Source: Triangularia verruculosa
Taxonomy: Eukaryota > Ascomycota > Sordariomycetes > Sordariales > Podosporaceae
Length of the DNA stretch: 39,177 nucleotides
Direction of reading: 5' to 3'
NCBI GenBank assembly: GCA_033296885.1
Contig: MU864073.1
Location: forward strand, 1 to 39,177
The notes under the pieces are model-generated. The model did not search any database, was not told the origin of the DNA, and saw nothing but the letters and a program-made list of their open reading frames with translations. Both the position numbers and the translations under genes were made by a program. This document shows positions 10,615 to 22,688 of the stretch, piece by piece (position 1 is the stretch's first letter; each line of letters opens with the position of its first letter).

Positions 10615-12765
10615 TTTGAAAGGCGACTGAGTTCGACAACGCTGCCTCGACGGATCCAAGAGTCCACGGATTAGTCGCCTCTTTTCAAGAGCAACCCGAC
10701 GACAAAGAACAAAGAGCGGTTCGTCGGGCCCGAAACGGGAGGCTGTAGTGAAATAAACCAAACAAAGCAGGAGCAAATAGTTGTAGCTCGGAAAGGGAGC
10801 TTGCCGAGGTGCAATGATGCGCAGTGATGAGGAAATTCAAAGGTCAGCGAGGCCGGGTAATTGGCAGAAGCAAGCCCAGTCTGGGGAAGATGCCGACCGT
10901 AACATGTAAAAGCCAGGAAAACACCAAATAGAATCTCAAGCAAATGCAGCAGGCTAAATTGAGGAAGAGGAGAAATTGGGCTTGCAAACGCCGTTACACG
11001 GGACTCGGAGCAGCTGAAAAGGATGGCGTGTGGCCCGGCGGAAGTAGGTGGGTGGTTGGGCTTTTATGAAAGAAGCCAGGACCAGCAGGGCACTTCACGA
11101 TGGCGTCGAGCTCGTGGAGAACGGAGCATAGGCAGGGTGCACCAAGCCAGCGGGCCGGTGTGCTAGACGCCGCCATGCACATGGAGGGTCTAGACCAACC
11201 GAACCGTCGACGGGCACTGCGCCGCATTGCATCGCAATGTGCTCTTGGTGCCTGGTCCAGGGCAGGGAGTATGTCGTGTATCGGATTTCCACTGTGGTGA
11301 CCACCACTTGGAACAACCTGATGATGCCCTGACTTGTTGTCAAGCGGCCGTTGGTGGTATACTCCCGCGAATTCCATGCTTTTGGGACCGGCATGCTACC
11401 GTTGAGCAAATAACGAAGCAGGTTCATGGCAACGGACGGCGCTAGAAGATGGCCATGTGCCAGACAATGGCGAGGGCGAGGGTGAGATAGTTGCGCGCTG
11501 AGACCAGCTGTGAGCGGCACGTCGCAGGCACGTCGGCAGGTACCGACAAGATGGGGTCGAATTTGGCAGCCCTATCCCTCCCTTCCTTCTCCTTCGGGGG
11601 GTTGAAAAGGGAGAGGGAAGTCGTAGCGACACAGAAAACCTCGTATTTTGAGGCACCGGACACCGTTCCGGACCAACGACCCCTCTTACGAGCTACCCCA
11701 AACATCGTCGGTTGACCGTCCAAGAAGCTTGGGAGCTCAGGAGCCCATCGCTCACACGATATTTACCTTAGCTTCATGAAGCCAGTCAGCTGCTCAAGAG
11801 AAGCGCAACCATACTCCCAGCTGCATCCAAATCAAAGCGCCATCATGTAAACGGCCCGTATGCATCTGCAACGTGCGCTGCCGATAACCAGCTTTGGCAA
11901 CGGATGCCTCTCCTAGTCCTTCACGGCTGTCAAGCCGAGGTAGAATGAGGTATGTCCATAATCGGGAGATGGGATGAAATTGCTGCCCCTGAGGACCTAC
12001 ATCCTCGCCGCATCAATAAGTATCCAGAGCAGCAGAACCGTTGGCTAGAGATATCGAGGCCAGCTTGTCAACAGCTTGATCATGCGTTGGGCCCGGGGGG
12101 TTGCTCGGGAGGAACATAGCAAAGCTTGACCCCTTCATGCATCACCGCGTGGAGGATCAACGAGACCCGCCGTCGGGTTATCCAAGCGGTGCGAAAGGAC
12201 GGTGTCTGTCCTGGTACAGTGCCTGACAAAGTTGCAGGTTAAAAAATTGGGATCAATGGAACCTCGTCCATTTGGTGGCTTGTTGCTGACGATGACCCAT
12301 CCTGATCCAACACTGTCAAACTGACGCGCGTTGTAAGAGCCGTCGCGATCGGTGTCCCTTGCTCATGGACAGATGCGTACGCGTCCACTATTTCTCAATG
12401 GCCGAATACGAGGGCCTCCGGTGAACGGCTCTCATCGTGAAACTCGATGCGCTCAGGACGGAAGGAGATGTTGAAATCAGATGGACTGAAGGCGGGACCT
12501 GCATGGGGAACAAGCGTGCCCCGCGGGGGCCCCACATATCAAGAAATGGCCCAAGCTTTTAGCGAGCGTGCGTGCGTGCGTGCGTGCTGCCAAGGACGGC
12601 GATTGCCTGGCACGCCTGTCACACGCCAGTGGTGTGCCAGTGGCTGCCAATGCGGCTTCATTGCTGGCAAACACATCAGATTCCTGTCCCTACATGTCTA
12701 GCACATCTGCCGTGGCATTCATCGACAATATCATTGTGCATATGGGAGAGCAGTGACTCCACCCC
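10615..12765. other. Divergent intergenic region with a GCGT microsatellite
   Basis: About 2.15 kb between the divergent membrane-protein gene (minus) and GPI2 (plus), so it must contain both promoters. Open frames of 60-140 codons occur on both strands between 10990 and 11720, but none is recognisable and none has a convincing exon chain. Apart from the GCGT repeat at 12566-12587 no structured feature was found. Confidence 0.5.
12566..12587. repeat. (GCGT)n microsatellite
   Basis: Five perfect tandem copies of GCGT plus a partial copy, preceded by a degenerate GCGA. It lies about 180 bp upstream of the GPI2 start codon and is probably length-variable between strains. Confidence 0.85.
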
Positions 12766-14429
12766 ATGGCCCCTCCGTCGGGCCTCCATCAATCGGCCAT
12801 TTCCTCCGGCTTTGAGAAGCCTTTCCCGGCTTTGGTGCGCTCGTCGACTGTCCCAGCGAGCCTCAAGTCGCACCGCGCTGACCCATCCCACCTGGCCCCC
12901 GAGGACGCCTACACGCCCATCTCACCGCCGAGACAGCCTGGAATCTTTGATACCGGTGCCGATACGCGACCACGGCACATCAGGCGCAATGACACGAGCA
13001 GGAGTCGGAGCAGAAGGCGAAAGCGTTTCCAGAAGCTCCTATGGGTGAAGCAATCATGTGCGCACGCCAAACTATGGTTTTATGGTTGCTCCCAAGCTTA
13101 CACAAGTCCATTCCAGATCCCGATAACTATACCGACCAAGCGACCTTCCTCGAGAACCTCCAACGCAACCCACGGGTGCAGCCGTACGACTTCTGGCCCT
13201 TGGTAGCCGACTCGACTGTCATCTTGCAACACGTCTGCTCCGTTATAATATTTATTGTCTGCTTCGTGGGAATATTCCAGGAACGAGTGAGCCCTGTGTC
13301 GGTGGTGGGATGGGGCAGCTTTGCTACCTTTCTAGGATGGCTCTTGTGGGATTGGTGGATGACCCAGGAAGACCAGACCAGTGCTGGCGAAAGCGGCGAC
13401 ATGACGAGGAGCATGCGGGATGGGCGAATATACAGAGAGTATCGACCTCCTCGGCGGCAAGACTCTACGTCTGGACCAAGTCTTCACCAACCTCTTGCAC
13501 ACAACATAAGCACGGCTAGCATATCGAGCACCTCGAACCTACCATCAGCAGCCAGCTCCACCACCAATCTTCTTCAGTACCAGCACCGACCACACCCAAC
13601 ACCCCATCAACACGCTGATAGCAATTCGCAAAACCCAGCACCACCTAAGCTCTTGACGCCGGGGCATTCTCACTCCCGGTCGGTGTCCTCGGTCCACTCC
13701 GTGACCTCCCAAAACAGCGCCAACTCACCCACCAGCACCAGCACCAGGGGTCCAATTCACGACTCGGCCCCGGACTCCCTCCCAAACACGCGCGCATACT
13801 TACGAGTGTCTACCATCAAATCAGCCATTCTCATCTACTTCACCCTCCTGGGCCTCTCGCCCATTCTCAAATCTCTCACACGATCCACGTCGTCCGACTC
13901 CATCTGGGCCATGTCGTTCTGGCTTCTAGCGATCAACATATTTTTCTTTGACTACTCGGGCGGCACACCGTCTCACATCTCCGGACCTCACAAAACCAAG
14001 AAGATGCCCGTCGCCTCCCTTTCCACCAATGCCGCTCTTATGGCCTCCACCGTGCTCGCCTCTAGATTGCCCTCCACCGGCCAGGTTTTCTCTCTGACCC
14101 TCTTCAGCATAGAAGTGTTTGGCTTGTTTCCGGTGTTCAGGTCATACGCCAGGCACAAAAGCTGGCGGTATCACGTGCTCCTGACTGTCTTATTGGTCTT
14201 GGGCGCCGGGGGTGGAGTAGGGATCATCTTGGGAGAGCCATCAGCGACAACTTGGCCGTGGAAGAGAGGATTAGCGGGGATGGTGATTGGATGCCTGATC
14301 TCTGCGGTGGCCATTGGAGGGTGCAGCTGGTGGTTGATTGGGATGCAAAAGTACAAGAACGAGATATATGGCCCATGGGATCCCGCCAGGCCGATTATTA
14401 TTAGTCGGAGGCACTGGGATGATGATTAG
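12766..14429 (+). CDS. GPI2: GPI2 / PIG-C subunit of GPI-N-acetylglucosaminyltransferase
   Basis: Predicted structure is join(12766..13057,13117..14429), 534 residues. The 59-nt intron (GTGCGC donor, TCCAG acceptor) splits a Tyr codon; splicing restores the family motif LLWVKQSYPDNY at about 91-102. The protein is a subunit of the ER complex that transfers GlcNAc from UDP-GlcNAc to phosphatidylinositol, the first step of GPI-anchor synthesis. About eight hydrophobic segments are visible. The first two are STVILQHVCSVIIFIVCFVG and VGWGSFATFLGWLLW; the last is followed by the signature KNEIYGPWDPARP. Between membrane segments 2 and 3 lies an insert of roughly 120 residues rich in Ser, His, Pro and Thr. 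With the 90-residue N-terminal extension, this makes the protein far longer than the ~280-300 residues usual for PIG-C. Identification is confident. Confidence 0.93.
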
Positions 14430-14667
14430 ATGTGATATTATTTAGAGGATTCATTTTTGGATAGACAATGTAAAAAGAATCGAGGATAGTTAGATATTTG
14501 ATTGAAAAGAGCAATTTCTGAACTAGACTGTTGTTTCATACTGCAACTGTGAATTGCAGCAATAGAGATGCAGATTTGGGCATGGTGTGATCTCACGACA
14601 CAGCGAAAAGAAAACAAAAAACAAAAAGAAGGCCTCAGATATTCTATAGAATGAAGCAAAACATTAG
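14430..14667. other. 3' flanks of GPI2 and tRNA-Pro
   Basis: AT-rich 238-bp spacer between the convergent GPI2 gene and tRNA-Pro. It contains the minus-strand TTTT terminator of the tRNA (14658-14661). No gene is seen. Confidence 0.5.
14658..14661 (-). terminator. RNA polymerase III terminator of tRNA-Pro
   Basis: On the minus strand a TTTT run lies 6 nt past the discriminator base of tRNA-Pro, matching a Pol III stop signal. Confidence 0.6.
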
Positions 14668-14759
14668 GGGCCGAGCCAGGGCTCGAACCTGGGACCACTT
14701 GCAACAGCTTATGAGAGGGATTTCCCAAAGCAAGTATGCTACCACTACACCACACGGCC
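14668..14759 (-). tRNA. tRNA-Pro(TGG) with a 20-nt intron
   Basis: Read on the minus strand, the acceptor is GGCCGTG with CTCGGCC and discriminator C at 14668. The D arm has four pairs including two G-U. The anticodon stem is CTTGC/GCAAG (14730-14734 with 14698-14702) and the loop gives anticodon TGG (14725-14727). The variable loop is TGGTC and the T stem is CCAGG/CCTGG around TTCGAGC. The intron is 14704-14723, directly after position 37. Acceptor pair 6-67 is U x U; from memory the yeast tRNA-Pro(UGG) carries the same mismatch, so it is probably not a defect. The gene reads CCA and probably other proline codons. Confidence 0.92.
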
Positions 14760-16004
14760 GTTGAAACTCCAATAGAGTCTGTTTGTGTTGTTCTGTGAGA
14801 TGTGGCATCAGCTTATTGGGTTATATGTGGGGAGCTGAGGCAGTTGGGCTGAGAGCGGAGAGAGAGGAGCCGTGTGTTTTATGCCGACAAGAGCCGTTGG
14901 ATGTTGCCCGACGGCGGCGTGTGAGTCAGGGGGTGCATGAGGTATATTAAGGCATCGCAGTTGTGTGATGACTAGGATTATAAGAAGATTGATATACACT
15001 ATGAGACTGGGGATGAGAGGAGCGGTTGTGCCTGATTGTTTGTGAGTGCGACTGAGGCGAGCAGTGGGTGTGAGCACCTAGGTGGGCGGTTCCACTTCTT
15101 GCACCTTCACTGGGGAAACCATTTCCAGACTGACAACCAAACCTTTGAAGAGATGTGAGCTGGGTTTTGCGTGAAGTTGGAGAGTTTTGACAAGTTCACT
15201 ACCTATCATATCACAGAAAGGTTGTTGTCAGAGAACCTCACGGTACGGATACAGTTCTGGTTTCGTCATCATCCATCTGAGCCAGGGCTGGAGCGAGCAT
15301 GGCGTGTTATACTACAGAAATGGGTACGCCATCGAGACAAATGCTCAGCGGTCCAAGAAACCCTAAGCTCAGTCTTAGACTTATTATTAACAACCATGTT
15401 CAGAGACATAACACTAGGTTCCAGTGTATGAGGGTTAGGGTTATTCGGCTCGATGATCGATCTTGGATCTGGGTGCTTTGTCAGCTCGATCACCATCTGG
15501 CCGATTGCCCCTCACTGCCCCCTCACAATTAACTCCGGGGCTAAACTCCGCTGCACAGCAGCTCCTCTTTCCCAATCGCTGGGCGGCGAGACCTAGCGCT
15601 CAGCATCCGATTTGTCTAAATCATGTCGTCACCACACTACCGGTCTTGCCAGTGCGGGAAGGGTGGGCGAGTGGTCACTGATAGGTAGCGGGTGATGTGC
15701 CATGTGCCCCGAGACGACGCCTCATTCAAAGAAACAATTCAGCATTACCTTTTCTTACCCCTCTCGCTGTTTGATTGCACTTCGCAACCTGTCTGTCTGT
15801 TTGCCGAGCCAGGCCTTTCAAGAGTGATCTGTTGGAGCGCATTTGATCCATTGGAAAGCGGGACTTGTACCCCTCGCTGATTCAGTTGCTGATTATCAAT
15901 CGACTTTGCTTCGCAACCACAGCTTGCTTTATCGGGGTCGATTTACAGCACATTTCGGCATTTGACATCAAAGAAGCTCCCGGTTTATCAATATCTAAAG
16001 TACA
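14760..16004. other. Intergenic, upstream of the WD40 gene
   Basis: About 1.24 kb between tRNA-Pro and the WD40 gene. It contains the promoter and leader of the latter and a two-unit telomere-like motif at 15431-15443. Short open frames on both strands (at most 89 codons) show nothing recognisable. Confidence 0.5.
15431..15443 (+). promoter_or_regulatory. Telomere-repeat-like box (two GGGTTA units)
   Basis: The plus strand reads AGGGTTAGGGTTA about 560 bp upstream of the WD40 start codon. Interstitial TTAGGG-type boxes can be bound by Tbf1/TRF-like Myb proteins at promoters. Here only the motif is seen; function is inference, and two units can occur by chance. Confidence 0.3.
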
Positions 16005-18068
16005 ATGAGTGGCGATAACTACCGCGGTGAACCGAGCGATGGTGGGCCGCTAGATTCCGACGACTGGACTGCTCAGATTCCACAGTCGGTGTATGACGCT
16101 ATCCGCGAGGAAGAAGGGGAGGCGGAAGATGACGAGGACTACTTTGACGAGTTGCTAAGAGAAGAACTGGAGGAACACGAACGAATTCATGGGGCTTCGG
16201 AGGGAGGGGGGCTAGAGCTGGAGGTTCTGGTGGAACAGATCCCTGTTAGGAATGAGGATGATGACCCGCCTACTGCTGAGGAGGAGGAGGGCAGTCGGTT
16301 GCTGAGGAGGATTGTGAGAATCGTAGGGAATGGTGAGTTTTCCCACACAGGTGTTTTATAGGCGCTCTGGGCTGACAAAAAATTAGGTGCTTCCGGGGTT
16401 GGCCTCAACCATCGCCAGATTCTTGCCTTGCTGAGAGGGCAGGATCTTACCGATCTTATTTTTGATGATGCTGAGATTGACGAGATGATGTATCAGCGGA
16501 GGTCGAATAGACAAGACCCGGACCGGTTTCCCAAGGTACCGAGTGAGGAGGGCAGGAAGCTGATGGAGTCGGGTTCGTTTGGATCGTTCGATATCCGTGA
16601 TCGGAGGCATAAGGATATTTCGAGGAGGATTCTTGATCGAGAGCTAGGCTTGGGCGGGAAGACTGAACAACTGAGGAACCGGGGACTCATGCTACAACAG
16701 ATGCTACCATCATCCAAGCCTGAGATGGTCATCCACTACGAAGATCCCGTCTGTTGCGGTCAGTTCTCGGACGACGGCAACTTCTTCTATACCTGCAACA
16801 AGGACTTCAAAGTGCGGCTGTACGATACGTCCAACGTCTACAACTGGAAGTATTACAAAACGTTCGACTATCCATTTGGTCAGTGGACCATGACCGACGC
16901 CGACCTCAGCCCTGATAATCGCTGGTTGGCGTTTACCTCCTTGCAGCCTGAAGTTGCAATTGCTCCGACGGACCCGAAGGATACAGGCGATTCATATACG
17001 CTGAACTTTGCCACAGGGGACAGGCAACCCGGATATAGTGGAAGTTTCGCCATCTTTTCTATCAGGTTTTCCGGAGATGGTCGTCAGCTCGTTGCGGGAA
17101 CAAACACCGACTCAGTTGTGGTCTATGATATTGAAACCCGCACAACGCTTCATCATGTTCATGGGCACACCGACGATGTCAATGCCGTATGCTTTGCTGA
17201 CAAGATGTCCCCCCACATCCTCTACTCCGGCTCAGATGACTGGTAAGACTTCTCTTTTCGCCGACCTCATAACCATATAGCTAATCCGTATGTGCTTAGC
17301 ACTATCAAAGTATGGGATACCCGTTCCATAGGTGATGGTCGCCCAGCTGGTGTTTTCGTCGGACACACCGAAGGTCTCACGTACATCGACAGCAAGCATG
17401 ACGGCCGGTATATTCTTTCCAACGGCAAGGACCAGTCCATGAAATTGTGGGATTTGCGCAAAGCAATGTCTACCTCTGCCTTCATGACAACAAACCCCAC
17501 TGCCATCACCCAGTCGCCAGATTATCAATTTGACTACCGCTGGCAGGAGTATGATGACTCGCGATGGTATCAACATCCTCACGATAATTCCGTAGTTACG
17601 TTTCGAGGACACAAGATTCAGAGAACACTCATCAGATGCCACTTCTCACCACCGAATAGCACAGACAGTCGGTACGTCTATTCTGGAAGCGCGGATGGAC
17701 ATGTATACGTCTGGAACCTTGACGCTACCCTCGCGAAGAGGATTGATGTTCAAAGTGCTACTGAGGCAGCGACTGGAGGGACGGGAAGGTACAGAACGAG
17801 GAGATACAGGTTGCACAGCTTTGAGAACGAGTGGAGCACCATCGTTCGAGATGTCGGATGGCACCCGAACGCGCCGGTGCTGGTGGCTAGTTCGTGGTGT
17901 GGGGCAGCCAATGATACTGGAACGGCGAGCGTGCATGGGTACAACGACATGGAGGGGGATGATGGGGAGGATAGCGATGATGAGGGTATGGCGATGGGGA
18001 GGGTGGTGGATGAGAAGTTGGAGGCTCCTCGTTCGACTCCTGGTGGTTGGAGGCAGAGATATATGTAG
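16005..18068 (+). CDS. WD40 protein of the DCAF11/WDR23 family (CUL4-DDB1 adaptor)
   Basis: Predicted structure is join(16005..16332,16387..17242,17300..18068), 650 residues. Intron 1 is 54 nt (GTGAGT to AATTAG). Intron 2 is 57 nt (GTAAGA to GCTTAG) and rejoins the motif GSDD-CTIKVWDTR. The N-terminus (1-110) is very acidic. A linker follows with HRQILALLRG and DLTDLIFDD. From about residue 210 come roughly seven WD40 repeats, starting HYEDPVCCGQFSDDG and ending VRDVGWHPNAPVLVASSW. Two repeats end in WDxR (IKVWDTR, MKLWDLR), the DWD box through which such proteins bind DDB1. By family it should act as a substrate receptor of a CUL4-DDB1 ubiquitin ligase; animal WDR23 targets Nrf-type factors, but the fungal substrate is not known to me. 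A short acidic, glycine-rich tail follows the propeller. Confidence 0.9.
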
Positions 18069-19097
18069 GGGTTAGTTGTTGAAGGCGCAGTATGGCATGG
18101 AATTGAAGACATGATGTAGATGATGTTTATGAACCTTGGAAGGCATTTTCAGCGGGTCTAGCTCCAGGGTATTGGATGCCATAGGTAGGTACTTTTCAGA
18201 GTTTTCAACTTTGTCTTTAACTGGCCGGGTAGCGCCCCGATTGTGAAGCTAGTCGGATAGCAAAGTTCTCAAAAGGAAGGAGCTTGGGCTGGCCGTTGAG
18301 AGACGTGCGTGGGGGCGGGACAAGGGGGTCTTCGAAGTGGGGAGAGCTCAAGTTCAACTCCAAGCCGTGTGCGATTTAGCAGCTTCGTTGCAATGAAATC
18401 ACTGCCCATCAACTAAACCACTCGCAACGTTCTATTTACAAACCGGTACCTTTGTCCGAATTGCCTCTAGAAGCAAAGTATCTCTGTATGTACTACGCCG
18501 CGCCCTTGCCTTGGTGTGTAGAGTCGTCCGGCTAACGTAGCATTTGATACCTAGGTAGCTTGAGGACGGGTCGCGTCGCCGAGAATCTTTCCCTAAACCG
18601 CAAAGAACCCTGGAGTCACAGTCACACTCCGTCCCTAGATACATAGACCGCGCCATCTATCTTTTTCACCCGAGCGGTTATCCATCCACAATGGCGCCCA
18701 AGCCGCCCCAAGCGAGAGTCTACCAATACCCTCTGGGAGTTCATCACAGGGCTGTGCCTGTGAAATGGTAACCGACACCAAAGAAGGCACATGCTTGGCT
18801 CTCACCAGCCAGAGACTACAGCCCTTGCCAGCCGGATGCATAGGGTCCTGCCGGTACCTGGCGGCTCTTGGGTTGCATCGCTGGCCGTTTAGACGCGATG
18901 CCGCCGTTGTATCGACGAATAGCTGCACAGGGGTCATTAACAAAGCATTGATGGCCCCCAAAATGCTCGACGTTCTAAGATGATCTCGCTCGTCTCTATG
19001 GATACAAGAGGGGAGGCCTTCCTGCACTCCTGCAACCATATGAGCGTCTCGTCGTCTTGGGTCTTGTCGAAATCACCGTGCTGGTTATCAATCGACC
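18069..19097. other. Intergenic between the WD40 gene and the large membrane-protein gene
   Basis: About 1 kb with the 3' UTR of the WD40 gene and the promoter or leader of the next gene. A 26-codon upstream ORF starts at ATG 18690 (MAPKPPQ...) and ends at a TAA about 330 bp before the main start. It could be a regulatory uORF, but there is no independent support. A minus-strand open frame at 18635-19039 shows no recognisable domain. Confidence 0.4.
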
Positions 19098-22000
19098 ATG
19101 TCCAAGAGCCTCAAGAACTATTTCAAGGCCCTGCGACCCAGTAGAAGTACTCGGGGATCGAGTTCAGATGAGCATCTTGACGGCTCGAAGCCTCTAGTCC
19201 TCAAGATCCCCTTCTTGGCCCTGCTCGGTCTTTAGTACGTGAAAATTCGAATGGTATCTTCCAAGTTCAGTGTTGGCTAACGGGACATTCTACGATAGCA
19301 TCGTTGTTCTGATTGCGGCATTAGAATATGGCTTCAGGACAGTCACAGTCGCAGAAGACCAGTTTCCTGTACTAGATGAATACGGGTCTGGAGAGGATAT
19401 CGGGGAGTATGGCCCCTTTCTAGCCCCCATGCATAGGGCAAGGTCAGTCGACGTCCTGCCGACCACCATTTCTGGATCTTTATCAGTCGAGACACCAGCC
19501 GTGCCAAGCACAACATCTTCAGTCACCACATCGGCGTCCACCTTTCCCCAAAATACAAGCACACCACTGACGCCGGAGTCAACACTCATGTCAACGTCCG
19601 CTTCCTCGTCTATGACGCCGACATCAACTACAACTGGATGGGCCGGCCTGCCGACGGAGCCCATGATGGTTGGTGACCGTATAGCATATCCGGTCATACA
19701 TGTGCCGTCTAACTCGACTCTCAACGCTACGAGGAATAGTTTCTCTGGGATTCACCGTCGAGTACCACCTAAAGACAAATACGGACAAATTGCGGGGTAT
19801 CGAGTCAAGCTGTCATTCTGGCATTCAGTATGGCGGACAGCTCTCAATCCACCTTGGGAGTATCCGCGCATTTTTCTTCCAACTCGTTTTGTCGCCGCCG
19901 TGAGCTTCTACCCGCTGGAGGAGAATGAGCAAGCGGATTGCACGATCATATGCGATGGTCCCGCTGTGGTCTTCCTAGAAGCCGCATGCTGGTCTAAGTG
20001 GGCACAGATTTCAGCAGATCAACATGATATGCGCTTGATGAACCCGGGGATCATCTTGCATTATGAAGAATTCGAATTTGACGGCGCTCGAGCTTGTGCA
20101 AAGGTAGCACCAGATATAATTGAAACCAAGCCGGTCACTGCCACTCTGTTTAACCCCCTTCCCTCAATCACAACGACTGAGCTCGTCCAAGAAGACATTA
20201 CAGTGCCAGGAACTTCAGGCCATGGGTCATACGTACCTACAACATACATGCTGAGCGGCACTTACGGCTATCCGACCGCTACTATCACCACATCTGTCTG
20301 GGTCCCAAGTGGAACGCCAATCGATGTCACAACAGTCATGACGTTGACCGACAGTGAGGGCAGACCAACTGCCACCATCACGGGTACCGGGAAGAGCCAT
20401 GCAAATCAACCGAAAACTTTCTTTGACGACAAGGGAAACCCAACTGCTACAGTCATCGTCAACGGGGTGAGATGGAACTTGAGGACGAGAACGGAGACAG
20501 GCGGATATGGCACAATTCCAGTTGCGACGGTGACCGCGTTCGCGACTAGGAAGTTTGCCACCATCACAACAACGGATGGTTTTGGACGTGTTGGAACCAT
20601 GACAGGCATGTTTGACCTCGTACCTACCGTCGTCACGATGCGAGACTTGAACGGAAGCCCTACGGCGACGGTAACAACGCTAGTACCAACAGATCGCATC
20701 AAGGGGGTGACAATTACAGATTCAAACGGCCGGCCGGTGGCCACCGTGTATCCGTCAGAAGATAGGGGCATCTTCCGTCCCCTAGACAAAAGTGAGGGCG
20801 CGGAGCCCTCAACGTTCAGTCCAGTTTCGCAAGGCGACTATCTCTTGGCAGCATTTTTGCCTATCATCATCACGTTGCCGCTCACTATCCTGGCACAAGT
20901 GATCGACTCGAACGTGAAGGCGTTGCTGCCTCTCAAGGCACTATCGCGCAGTTCAAAAGGAGCATTGGCCAAGGACTCGCTATTCATCACATCAGGAGGC
21001 ATCAAGGGGTTCTTCACCAGCTGGCACCTTTTGTTCCATTCCAGGGAACCAGCTCTACTACTTTCGCAGCTCTTGATTCTTGTCTCGTCTGCAACCGCTT
21101 CCTTCTCCACTGAAGCCATAGGCTTTAAACTACGCGGAGGCTGCACTGCTGACAGCTTTGCTGGGTGTTACCTGGAGATCGCCATTTTTCGGGTGCCTGG
21201 CCGAGTTGTCCAAGTCTTCTTGAGCTTAACCCTGCTCGTGGTTGTTTTCCTTGGGTTCGCCATGTGGAACTGGCACAGAAACTGCGGATCTGACATGAGG
21301 AGCATTGCTGGCATTGCCGCTCTTCTTACGGAAGAGAATACCCGTGAAGTGTTCCATGCAGCAAAATCCAACATCAAACATGATTTTATCACAAGCGGCA
21401 AAATGATTCGCAGCCTGAGCAACCACAGGTTTACCTTGCGTCAGGTCACACAGACAGCAGCATTACCAACCCCACGCCATTCCGAGACTACAAACACCAC
21501 ATCGAGCGCCTCCTCATTGGATACAGCCTCGTCACAGTGGTCGCCACAGAAGCTCGCTCCGTGTACTACTGCCAGGCCCTTGTCGAACCGGTCCAATACC
21601 GACAGGCCTAAGCTTGCCCTTGTAGCGTTGACAAACCCGGAGGAGGAGAAGAAGCCGCACTTGAGTGAGAAGAAGACGGCCGAGGGATCTTCTCTCAGGT
21701 GGAAGAAGATGCTTTCTGTCGGTCCAGTAGCGCAAGACTACCTCCGTCAAGTGCTCTTTCTTCTCACCATTGTCGGCTTCCTTATCATGATCCTGTACTA
21801 CGAACTGACGAGCCTCGACACTGCTTTTGAACGGTTCATGAATTCCCAGAACCTCGGTGTCCGCGCCTTGTTTGCCAGCTTCGGCTTCATTGTATCTTTA
21901 TTTTGGGATCATCACTTCTCGAGTAAGTAGTCTACCACCCACCAATACGGCCTACCTGCCCTGAAAACGAAAGCTAACAGCGGAATTTTTCCCTACCCAC

Positions 22001-22688
22001 AGACATAGCAACTAGGGAGCCCTACCGTCTACTCTCTCGCCATCCGCGACTCCTCCGTAACGACGCCGGGAGTGGCAGCAATCACTTCTTCACCACGCCA
22101 CCACCCCTTAACGTCTTCGAGGCTCTAACCCCGTCAAGAATCTTTCACAGCGTTCAAGATCGAGCGTTCACCGTCCCTATCGTGGCTACCGTGACAGTGC
22201 TATCGAAACTCACGCCTCCACTGTTGTCCAACATACCGTTTGTTCCGTGGCTCACGTGGGAGACCCATCAGGGGTGCGCGTGGTCGGTGGTGGGGATACT
22301 GGTGTTGATGATACTGGTGCTGGGGTGTAACTTGGTGGCGGTGAGGTATCCGCATATGCCGGTACACCCTGGGGAGGGAATGGGGCTGGCTGGGGGCGCG
22401 TATTACCTTTGTGATTCGAAAGTGAGGGGGGAGTTGGAACAGGCGTATTATAGGCAGAAGGAAGGTGCAAATGGGAATAAAGGGGAGAAAGAGGAGCAAA
22501 GGGGGGGTACAGATAAGTGGTCTTTTTGGAGGCGGTGGGAGACTGGGCAGAACGAGAAGCTTGGGGATGGTGGTGAGAGGGAAGCGGGAGCGGAAAGAGG
22601 AAGGTTTGTTACCTTTGGACCGATTGCTAATTCCCAGACAGGGGACGCAAGGGTGGGTATTGGGGAGTATGGGGTTGGAAGGGGATAA
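19098..22688 (+). CDS. Large multi-pass membrane protein, DUF3433-like, with PTAT-repeat ectodomain
   Basis: Predicted structure is join(19098..19234,19299..21922,22003..22688), 1148 residues. Intron 1 (64 nt, GTACGT, GGCTAAC branch, GATAG) sits inside the first membrane helix; splicing joins PFLALLGLY to IVVLIAALEYGF. Intron 2 (80 nt) runs GTAAGT to CCACAG. Order: basic cytosolic start (1-34), helix at about 36-56, Ser/Thr-rich stretch, ectodomain to about 555, helices near 559-580, 629-650, 687-706, 864-882, 900-917 and 1013-1035, and a charged Gly/Glu-rich tail. The ectodomain at about 365-535 carries degenerate repeats of the form D.xGxPTATxT (DSEGRPTATITG, DDKGNPTATVIV, DLNGSPTATVTT). 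This layout fits my memory of fungal DUF3433 surface or plasma-membrane proteins; no biochemical function is known to me. The start at 19098 is preferred to an ATG or alternative start inside intron 1. Confidence 0.78.

Noticed and set aside
10615..10776. Upstream in-frame extension of the small membrane protein
   Set aside because: Starting at 10776 would put 54 residues before a textbook signal peptide; the ATG at 10614 is the sensible start.
11095..11723. Overlapping minus-strand open frames in the divergent intergenic region
   Set aside because: No family resemblance and no consistent exon chain with good splice sites. Left as intergenic.
19270..19298. Start of the large membrane protein inside this segment
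   Set aside because: The segment is the 3' part of an intron (GCTAAC branch, GATAG acceptor). The upstream ATG at 19098 with splicing restores a complete first membrane helix.
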